Of a stretch of 6,882 bases of DNA, positions 1-4,979 are shown piece after piece. Position 1 is the stretch's first letter, and every line of letters begins with the position of its first letter. The DNA is from Opitutaceae bacterium (GTDB lineage: Bacteria; Verrucomicrobiota; Verrucomicrobiia; Opitutales; Opitutaceae). Below the pieces are notes generated by a model. The model was not told the DNA's origin and made no database searches. It saw only the letters and a program-made list of their open reading frames with translations. Made by a program: the position numbers and the translations under genes. The stretch is from assembly GCA_016763045.1 (NCBI GenBank), contig JAESUN010000247.1, forward strand, positions 1-6,882, given 5' to 3'.

Positions 1-687
1 GACAGGAGCTTACCTCAAAAATCCAATCGTTACCATATGGCTTTTGCAGAAGTCAGCAAACCTCTATGGAAACTAATGAGCCACTCCCCTTATATGGATT
101 ACGTCCACGAGATTCATAAAACACACGAGCTATGCCTACATCGGTCCGCAGCAATCCTCAGAACAAAAGGAGAACCGATGGGCATATGGCATACAGACCA
201 CAGAAGCTTCATTCAAAAACCTCTTGTCCCAAATGATGTCCTTAACCGTTTTGCAATGCCCAGTGGGAACTGGTTTTATTTAAATGGAAGTCATCCGGAA
301 CGCAGTGGCATCGCTGTCATCGAAAATTCTCATCTACCAGATTGGAAAGGGCCTGAAGGCTTTGAATTAACCCCTAGCCGAACATCCTTTCGCCAAAGAG
401 GAAGCTCTTCACCTGACGGTTATCAGAAGATGGATGTCCCGGGCTGCATCCCTATCATTTCCGCCCCTGGAGATCTCATCTGTTTTGCAGCCTTAACCTA
501 CCACGCTAATATGGCCACCCATGAGCGTCGCTACTCCTGTGCGCTCAGTTTTCGCCCCAAAGCGATTCAACTCAACGCGCCGTGGGCATTACCTGAACAA
601 GCGAAACAAATGATAGCTGAACTACCCACTCACTTAAAGACTTACACCGAAGGGTATACAAGCTACGATGCAAACTGGAAGGGCTAA
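1..687 (+). CDS. Phytanoyl-CoA dioxygenase (PhyH) family protein, 5' end outside window
   Basis: Likely a non-haem Fe(II)/2-oxoglutarate-dependent oxygenase that hydroxylates a small molecule; the substrate cannot be told from sequence. The frame is already open at base 1, 12 codons before the first ATG (37), so the gene most likely starts upstream and this is its C-terminal part. Counting from the ATG at 37, the iron-binding HxD is H52-T-D54 (in WHTDH). The distal histidine is H156 in LTYH, preceded by the APGDLICF strand, and the 2-oxoglutarate-binding arginine is R164 or R165, followed by the CALSFRP strand. This order and spacing is that of the PhyH family, and the RSGIAVIENSH segment (89-99) matches the family's core strand region. 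The metal ligands are intact, so it should be active. The visible 228 codons are somewhat short of the usual 250-300. The stop is TAA; no clear terminator follows. The glycosyltransferase 278 bp downstream could point to lipid or sugar modification, but that is inference. Confidence 0.85.
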   Translation, partial: DRSLPQKSNRYHMAFAEVSKPLWKLMSHSPYMDYVHEIHKTHELCLHRSAAILRTKGEPMGIWHTDHRSFIQKPLVPNDVLNRFAMPSGNWFYLNGSHPERSGIAVIENSHLPDWKGPEGFELTPSRTSFRQRGSSSPDGYQKMDVPGCIPIISAPGDLICFAALTYHANMATHERRYSCALSFRPKAIQLNAPWALPEQAKQMIAELPTHLKTYTEGYTSYDANWKG

Positions 688-790
688 CCCCCGGAGAAAC
701 GACTGTTTTTCAGCCAAAATTCTAAAGCTTTTCAACCCATCGATCTCCTTAAAAAAGCCCTCTCTACAAGAGTGATCACGAGATCTTTTG

Positions 791-852
791 AGACAATTTG
801 CGAAGGATCTCCCATTGGCAGTGTTTTTTATCTAGTAAGCAGACAATTTTCG
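791..852. repeat. Pair of 12-bp imperfect direct repeats, 50-bp period
   Basis: AGACAATTTGCG (791-802) and AGACAATTTTCG (841-852) match at 11 of 12 positions and start exactly 50 bp apart, close to five helical turns, so they would lie on the same face of the DNA. They end 13 bp before the parS-like site. They could be a binding site for a regulator or an accessory protein, or chance in A+T-rich DNA; the function is unknown. Confidence 0.4.
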
Positions 853-864
853 CTTACCGTAAGG

Positions 865-880
865 TATTCCACGTGAAACA
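865..880. other. parS: parS-like ParB-binding site
   Basis: TATTCCACGTGAAACA differs at one base (second position, A for G) from the classical Bacillus subtilis parS TGTTCCACGTGAAACA, and it fits the general consensus TGTTNCACGTGAAACA at every other specified position. The core CACGTG and the right half-site GTGAAACA are perfect. ParB binds this sequence, loads as a clamp and spreads, directing origin segregation together with ParA and SMC. The site is intergenic, 85 bp upstream of the glycosyltransferase start. No parA or parB gene is in the window. With equal base frequencies a 16-mer within one mismatch of this motif is expected in roughly 1 of 6000 windows of this size. Identity as a working site is inference. 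Confidence 0.7.
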
Positions 881-957
881 AAATAGAATTTCTTCCCCAG
901 AAGCGGTAAATCATTACGTAGAATTCAACATTCAGAAATTATAGATTATTTAGAACT

Positions 958-962
958 GAGGG
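958..962 (+). promoter_or_regulatory. Shine-Dalgarno-like GAGGG before GTG start
   Basis: GAGGG sits 3 nt before the GTG at 966, a short but usable spacing. It overlaps an in-frame TGA (957-959), which rules out any start further upstream. Together these fix GTG 966 as the glycosyltransferase start. Confidence 0.55.
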
Positions 963-965
963 AAA

Positions 966-2216
966 GTGAAGATACTCCATCTAACAAACTACTATCCACC
1001 GCATGATCCAAGTGCGACGGAAAGCCAATGCTTCAAAGTAGTTAACCAATTGATGCGCCGAGGGCATAAAGTTCGTGTCCTTACATCCACTCATTTGGAA
1101 CCTGGAGTTCGGGCACGACAAGCAGGTGTCTCTAGAAGTCTACATCTAGTCAATCCCTCTAATCAGTTCGAAAAAAAGACATCCCTAGGACACCTTTATT
1201 CCTGCCAAAAGAATAATCATTTCCTACTCGAAGCTATTTCGAAAGACTTCTATCCAGATGTCATTATCCTGTGGAATCTCATTGGAGTGCCTCGCTCTAT
1301 CCTTTGGTCCGCCATCTCATCTGGAATACCCTGTGTGATTGCCATTCACGATACCTGGTTAATCCAACAATTGAACAACGATGCGTGGACAAATTGGTGG
1401 AAAAATCCGCTACCAACCAAACAGGCCATCATTCGATCCTTTCTAAAACTGAGCGGCCTGAGCCATCTCATCAAGAAACGCTATCCCATCGAATCGCTCA
1501 AAAAGCTAGTTCCAGCCCTTTCCTTCTTTTGTTCACGAGATCTACAGCAGATGATTCACAAAAGAGGCTTTGCCTTTGCCAGGGGGGAAGTCATTCCTCA
1601 TTGCGTAAGCACCAGAGAAATCGCAATCAAACGATTCCGCAGTAACAAGCTGTACCGACTTCTCATCATTGATCCGGTAGACAAAGACCATGATCCACTT
1701 ACCGCGATCAAGGCTATTTTAAAACTTCGCGACGCAGGTCATAACCGTTTCAGTTTGGATATTTTTGGCAACGGAGAACGCTCCTACAAAAATCAGCTAC
1801 AATCCTTTATTCATAAACACAGACTGGAAGCCTCCGTACGAATAGGAAATATTCCAAGTGTTAACCTCCCTATGCTTTTTCTTTCCTATGATATCTTACT
1901 GTATACGGCAAAAAAAGCAGCCCCTTTCCCAGACTCCATCATCAAAGCAATGGCAGCCAAACTTCCCGTTATCAGCACTCCGGACGGAAGTTGTCGTGAT
2001 CTCATCCGAGATGGAGAAAATTCTCTTTCATTTCATAGAGAAAACCCAAGCGAACTCTCCGACTGTATCTTAAAGATTGCCCATGATCCCGATCTTGTTG
2101 AACGTCTCACCTATACAGCGCATAGGGATTTCCGAATGAAATACTCTGTCGAAAGTGTGACTTCAAAGATTGAAAACATCTTGCATGCTGCCCGGAGACG
2201 TGCCCGTTTTCTCTAG
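966..2216 (+). CDS. GT-B fold glycosyltransferase, family 4 type, with atypical active site
   Basis: Probably transfers a sugar from a nucleotide-sugar donor during cell-surface polysaccharide or glycolipid assembly, on the cytoplasmic side of the membrane. The 416-residue length is typical. The N-terminal Rossmann domain opens with KILHLTNYYPP and continues with RRGHKVRVLTS (31-41); IAIHDTW lies at 126-131. The C-terminal donor domain has the LDIFGNGE strand (264-271), the IGNIPS turn (293-298) and KAMAAKLPVISTPDGSCRDLI (327-347), which matches the family's EAMA-G-PVI segment in all but key residues. The family's E-x7-E pair is replaced by A319 and K327, and the usual G-R...K-G donor-phosphate loop reads DPVDKDHD (236-243). 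It may use another donor or chemistry, or have lost activity. The start is GTG, set by an in-frame TGA just upstream. The unknown gene downstream overlaps or closely follows it, so the two are likely co-transcribed. Confidence 0.85.
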   Translation: MKILHLTNYYPPHDPSATESQCFKVVNQLMRRGHKVRVLTSTHLEPGVRARQAGVSRSLHLVNPSNQFEKKTSLGHLYSCQKNNHFLLEAISKDFYPDVIILWNLIGVPRSILWSAISSGIPCVIAIHDTWLIQQLNNDAWTNWWKNPLPTKQAIIRSFLKLSGLSHLIKKRYPIESLKKLVPALSFFCSRDLQQMIHKRGFAFARGEVIPHCVSTREIAIKRFRSNKLYRLLIIDPVDKDHDPLTAIKAILKLRDAGHNRFSLDIFGNGERSYKNQLQSFIHKHRLEASVRIGNIPSVNLPMLFLSYDILLYTAKKAAPFPDSIIKAMAAKLPVISTPDGSCRDLIRDGENSLSFHRENPSELSDCILKIAHDPDLVERLTYTAHRDFRMKYSVESVTSKIENILHAARRRARFL

Positions 2217-2238
2217 GTCTAAAAAAACGCTTCCCTCA

Positions 2239-2802
2239 ATGCCACAGCCACATCTTTTCCCCGACTGTCCCTTTTTGCCTGAATTTAAGGAAGAGATGAA
2301 CTGGAAGTCTCTGAACGAACTAGGAAAAGACAGGACAATTATCTTTTATCAAAGATGCATGCAATACGGACATTGCCTCTGGAAAAAAGGATTTGCCGCG
2401 CGATCAATCCTATGCCTCGACAGGGCTTTTGGAGCACATCTCAGTGGAGAAGAAGCGTTTTTGAAGCAATGGACACTACCCTATAAAGCCCTCGTATGGA
2501 TTCTTGAAACAACACACTCGACTGTTTTCCTAGGCAATACGCGGGTCCACTTTCAACATTTGGCAGACCGCCTAGGAGAACCTCGTAAAGCCCAGAGAAG
2601 CGGCAGAGCATGGGCTTGCTGGCTCCTCACGAGAAAAGTCTTGCCCGAACTTCCTTCTGACCCTCAACACATGGTTTCGGAGCCAACCGAAGACGAGATT
2701 ATCAAACAACTTCATCAAAACGGAATCCCAGGAGAAGTTGAGATTTGGCAAGACGCCATCGAATACGCCACCAGTCTTTCAATCCGATCTAAAACTCCCT
2801 GA
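2239..2802 (+). CDS. Hypothetical protein downstream of glycosyltransferase
   Basis: I do not recognise this family. From the ATG at 2239 the protein has 187 residues, no signal peptide and no obvious membrane segment, so it is probably cytoplasmic. It is rich in tryptophan, cysteine and charged residues and looks mostly helical. Notable stretches are FYQRCMQYGHCLWKKGFAARS, which reads like a paired-helix (TPR-like) repeat, then ILCLDRAFGAHLSGEEAF, and RKAQRSGRAWACWLLTRK. The start is uncertain: the frame is open back to TTG 2170, with an ATG at 2185 and a GTG at 2200 preceded by GGAG. Those would overlap the glycosyltransferase gene by 17 to 47 bp; ATG 2239 leaves a 22-bp gap. Either way it looks translationally or transcriptionally tied to the glycosyltransferase. 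Its TGA stop lies inside the 3' end of the convergent VWA gene. Confidence 0.65.
   Translation: MPQPHLFPDCPFLPEFKEEMNWKSLNELGKDRTIIFYQRCMQYGHCLWKKGFAARSILCLDRAFGAHLSGEEAFLKQWTLPYKALVWILETTHSTVFLGNTRVHFQHLADRLGEPRKAQRSGRAWACWLLTRKVLPELPSDPQHMVSEPTEDEIIKQLHQNGIPGEVEIWQDAIEYATSLSIRSKTP
2789..2802. other. Convergent 3' overlap of two genes
   Basis: The last 14 bp of the plus-strand unknown gene (TGA at 2800-2802) and of the minus-strand VWA gene (TAG, read as CTA at 2789-2791) are the same DNA. No terminator hairpin is visible around the junction, so transcripts probably run into each other or end inside the opposing gene. Confidence 0.8.
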
Positions 2803-3775
2803 TTTGCCCTCCCGATTTTCGAGTGAGTTTTCTCATATTCTTCGCACTAGAATCGCTCATTTCAAAACCGACAACGTGTACACGAGGCCTCGTCAAAACG
2901 TCACGACTCAATCGTTCAATAGAATGCTCCAGTGTCTGATACGAAATAACCGGGTAGCTAGCTTTCCCTTTTACCATTGTTTTTCGATTTAAGACGCCAT
3001 CCGTTACTAAAAAGATAACATCCGGCTCCAACTTCAAAGCAGATTCAAAAGCAGCCTCATGCCCAAGATAAATTGATTCTGAAGCCACCGGAGGATTTCC
3101 TTTTAACTTTTCCCTGACCCAAATCGACACAGACTTTTTATTTCGAGAAGTTGCTGGAACCAGAAAATCTGAAAAAACTCGAGTTCCCTGGCTAAATTGA
3201 ACAATCCCAAAAAGTGTTCCGCTGTCTAGCTTCGCAATCAGTTCAATAACTTCATTCTGGATTTTCTGTATAGAGACTCCCTTCCGACGAGCTTTTCGAA
3301 CAACTGATGCAGATGTATTGACGATCAGAACCACTCGTTGAGCGTTATCCTCCAGGCCAAAAAAAGAAGCTGTTGACGTAGCCGTCTTCAAATCCCCCAA
3401 GCCCTCCATCAATCCGCTACCACGTAAAAGAGCATCGGCAGAGAGAAAATCTGTGTTTTCAAATGGATCATACTGCGAGTCCGACAACTCCGGCAGAGGA
3501 GGTAATCCATTCGCCTGCAAACTATCAACTGACAGCCGTTCGCCCATGCTAGGAGCACCCACCGACTGCTGAAATTCTGAGACGGCGACAGCATGCTCCA
3601 ATTCACGTTGAGGAAGATAGATAGACTTCTGTGCTTTGAACGATGGTTCTGGTGCAACCATAGGCCGCATCACTACTACAAAAACCGTTAATAAGAGAAA
3701 AACAGCCTGTGCAATAACTGCATAGAAAAGCGTTTCGCCACGAAATCCTTTTTTAACAAGAGTCCCACCCCACAT
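2789..3775 (-). CDS. Membrane-anchored von Willebrand factor A (VWA) domain protein
   Basis: 328 residues. A short basic N-terminus (K8, K9, R12) is followed by one hydrophobic helix at about 15-37, then a proline-rich linker (about 40-140) and a VWA-type domain (about 145-328). Positive-inside topology puts the VWA domain in the periplasm. VWA domains bind a partner through a metal ion (MIDAS). Here strand one reads RVVLIVNTSASV, so the D-x-S-x-S motif is N153-T-S155-A-S157 with Asp replaced by Asn. The later FLVTDG motif (255-260) keeps D259. FGIVQFSQGTRVFSDFL (189-205) and VHVVGFE (299-305) are the other core strands. Metal binding may be weakened or altered. The ATG is the first start after an in-frame TAA 12 bp upstream; an AGGA lies 12 nt before it. 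The secretory gene 78 bp upstream on the same strand is probably in the same operon. Partner and role are unknown. Confidence 0.8.
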   Translation of the reverse strand: MWGGTLVKKGFRGETLFYAVIAQAVFLLLTVFVVVMRPMVAPEPSFKAQKSIYLPQRELEHAVAVSEFQQSVGAPSMGERLSVDSLQANGLPPLPELSDSQYDPFENTDFLSADALLRGSGLMEGLGDLKTATSTASFFGLEDNAQRVVLIVNTSASVVRKARRKGVSIQKIQNEVIELIAKLDSGTLFGIVQFSQGTRVFSDFLVPATSRNKKSVSIWVREKLKGNPPVASESIYLGHEAAFESALKLEPDVIFLVTDGVLNRKTMVKGKASYPVISYQTLEHSIERLSRDVLTRPRVHVVGFEMSDSSAKNMRKLTRKSGGQIREF

Positions 3776-3853
3776 ATTAGGAGCTTATCCTAAAAAATAT
3801 TCCACAACTTGCACGAATAATTTTTCGTTCCCCATAAAACCTGAAAACAGAGA

Positions 3854-4423
3854 TTACTTCCCTTTTTTCTTTACTCTCAGTCTTTTTTGTCGGGCCCGTT
3901 CCTCCATCCCTATCTCAAGTAAATCACTCACTAACATTCGTGCTTCAGTTTCCTGTTCTTTTATTGTCAATGGACGTCCATACTCTTCTTCCAGTGTCAT
4001 CACTTTGTCTGTCTGAACAACCGCTACTCCTGCCTTCCCACCAGATTCAACCGAAGCAATTCTCAACATCAACACAGCCGTTTTTTTTCCTTGCTTAAGG
4101 GTCACAGAATCATTTTTCGCATTATAACTAAGCACCTCTAGGCCATCCTTCGAACTTCCGACCGGCATCCAATAGCTTTTCTTCTGTTTCCTATCATAGA
4201 TACTCACCAATATCTCTTCACCTAGAACAGTGATTCCAGAGATTTGAAGATGATTAAAGGCACTCACAACAGCCACTTCTTCATTTTTTCCTGCTGACTG
4301 AGAGACAAAAGGTGAAGCTTTTGGCACATTACCCCATGCGGAAAACGAAAAGTTAACCACGATGAAAAGTAAAACTGTGAGACTTAATTTGCGCACTACT
4401 GAGGGTAAATCGACTATTACCAT
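3854..4423 (-). CDS. Secreted/envelope hypothetical protein
   Basis: 189 residues, family not recognised. A signal peptide or N-terminal anchor is clear: R11-K12, a hydrophobic stretch (about 13-28), then FSAWG-N (27-32) as a possible cleavage region. The mature part has a beta-rich segment (58-121) with the order SYWMPVG, GLEVLSY, DSVTLKQGK, AVLMLR. That order loosely recalls the small periplasmic domains of GspC/PilP-type secretion and pilus proteins, but the likeness is weak and only by pattern. A charged helix (144-180) and a very basic tail (RLRVKKKGK) end the protein. The start is either ATG 4423 or an in-frame GTG at 4396, which would give the more classical signal peptide MRKLSLTVLL; neither has a good ribosome site. 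A promoter-like element lies 50 bp upstream. It is the first gene of a likely two-gene unit with the VWA protein, so the two may act together in the envelope. Confidence 0.7.
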   Translation of the reverse strand: MVIVDLPSVVRKLSLTVLLFIVVNFSFSAWGNVPKASPFVSQSAGKNEEVAVVSAFNHLQISGITVLGEEILVSIYDRKQKKSYWMPVGSSKDGLEVLSYNAKNDSVTLKQGKKTAVLMLRIASVESGGKAGVAVVQTDKVMTLEEEYGRPLTIKEQETEARMLVSDLLEIGMEERARQKRLRVKKKGK

Positions 4424-4472
4424 ACAATCAAAAGGAAAAAAAAGAAAGCGAAAGAATCCGGAAGCACGTAGT

Positions 4473-4502
4473 CTTATAGGTATTTTTACTCAAATCTGTA
4501 AA
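4473..4502 (-). promoter_or_regulatory. Sigma-70-type promoter for the envelope/VWA gene pair
   Basis: On the minus strand TTTACA (4502-4497) and TATAAG (4478-4473) are 18 bp apart. Each matches five of six consensus bases. Transcription would begin near 4466, giving a leader of about 40 nt before ATG 4423. A second, less well-spaced candidate (TTGGCC, 15 bp, TATAAA at 4518-4513) lies just upstream. Confidence 0.5.
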
Positions 4503-4600
4503 ACCCTGCTGGTTTATAGATCTTTGCGAGAAAGGCCAACACCCTATCCCTATCACCTTCACTCCTTCACTCGCTGGCTCTTTGAAGAACATTCTTCTCT

Positions 4601-4636
4601 TAAAAATAAATAACCCCCTGTAAAAACAGGGGGTTA
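4601..4636 (-). terminator. Intrinsic terminator of the tRNA-Asp unit
   Basis: A perfect 10-bp inverted repeat (TAACCCCCTG 4611-4620 with CAGGGGGTTA 4627-4636) with a 6-nt loop is followed on the minus strand by TTTATTTTTA. It begins 5 bp after the tRNA's CCA end. The plus-strand reading has no T-tract, so it acts on minus-strand transcripts and isolates the tRNA from the envelope gene downstream. Confidence 0.88.
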
Positions 4637-4641
4637 TAAAA

Positions 4642-4718
4642 TGGCGGGATGAACGGGACTCGAACCCGCGGCCTCCTGCGTGACAGGCAGGCGCTCTAAC
4701 CAACTGAGCTACCACCCC
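4642..4718 (-). tRNA. tRNA-Asp (anticodon GUC)
   Basis: A 77-nt gene with a full cloverleaf. The acceptor stem GGGGTGG pairs with TCATCCC (two G-U pairs). The D arm is GCTC/GAGC, the anticodon stem CCTGC/GCAGG with loop CTGTCAC (anticodon GTC), and the T arm GCGGG/CCCGT with loop TTCGAGT. The discriminator base is G, as expected for aspartate, and the CCA end is encoded (TGG at 4642-4644 on the plus strand). It delivers aspartate to GAU/GAC codons. It has its own promoter and terminator and stands alone, not in a cluster. Confidence 0.97.
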
Positions 4719-4979
4719 AAAAAAGGGAAGTGGTGTTTAGAATCCGAGAGAAAAGTTAAGTCAAGCGAAGAATGGATAATCTCTTCATCGGTGCGAAAGA
4801 AATCGCTTTAAAAAGAAAATGAAAATCCTCTTTCCGCTCAGTCGTTCATCAAAAAAACACTCCGCATCATTTACTCAAAACCGAGTAGATAGCTAATGCC
4901 TAGGCAAATCCACGTTCCGGCGGCCCTGCGGCAAAAAACAGGTAGAAACCCACTCATGGCTAGCTTCAAAAAATGATTT
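4719..4979. other. Intergenic region between beta-propeller gene and tRNA-Asp
   Basis: These 261 bp carry the tRNA promoter at the left end. The rest has no coding frame I would support. It contains the 10-bp palindrome TGCCTAGGCA (4897-4906) and a 5-bp inverted repeat TACTC/GAGTA (4872-4876, 4883-4887). Neither is followed by a T-tract placed as in a normal terminator, so the end of the propeller-gene transcript is unclear. Confidence 0.6.
4736..4764 (-). promoter_or_regulatory. Promoter of tRNA-Asp
   Basis: On the minus strand TTGACT (4764-4759, five of six consensus bases) and TCTAAA (4741-4736, four of six) are 17 bp apart. The mature tRNA 5' end is 17 bp after the -10 box, giving a leader of about 10 nt. 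Position and spacing fit a constitutive sigma-70-type tRNA promoter. Confidence 0.65.

Larger units (their letters stand above)
688..965. other. Intergenic region between dioxygenase and glycosyltransferase genes
   Basis: These 278 bp separate two genes of the same strand and contain no convincing coding frame. The stretch holds a parS-like 16-mer, a 12-bp imperfect direct repeat at 50-bp spacing, short inverted repeats (GAGATC 780-785 with GATCTC 806-811; GTAAGC 835-840 with GCTTAC 852-857) and the 8-bp palindrome GTGATCAC (772-779). The last 45 bp before the glycosyltransferase are A+T-rich and could contain its promoter (TATAGA at 940-945), but no well-matched -35 box at good spacing was found. 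No strong intrinsic terminator for the dioxygenase gene is visible. Confidence 0.7.

Noticed and set aside
1271..1645. Plus-strand 124-codon frame inside the glycosyltransferase gene
   Set aside because: It is an alternative frame of a clear glycosyltransferase gene and has no recognisable protein pattern; the same applies to 1858-2073.
2875..2884. 10-bp palindrome CGTGTACACG
   Set aside because: It lies inside the VWA coding sequence and encodes part of the VHVVG strand region; there is nothing else to support a regulatory role.
3409..3657. Minus-strand 82-codon frame inside the VWA gene
   Set aside because: It is a shifted frame of the VWA gene with no domain; the same holds for 2738-2992 on the plus strand.
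4362..4613. Plus-strand 83-codon frame
   Set aside because: It lies antisense to the start of the envelope gene, its promoter and the tRNA terminator, is dominated by lysine/arginine from A-rich DNA, and shows no domain.
4428..4715. Minus-strand reading frame beginning MVAQLVRAPACHAGG
   Set aside because: It is the translation of the tRNA-Asp gene and its terminator; this is a well-known kind of false protein, and the frame then runs through promoter DNA.
4642..4718. tRNA gene as an integration (att) site
   Set aside because: No duplicated tRNA 3' end, integrase or mobile gene is visible in the window.
4776..4784. DnaA-box-like TTATCCATT on the minus strand
   Set aside because: Only seven of nine bases match TTATCCACA, it is single and unclustered, so it gives no support for an origin in the window.
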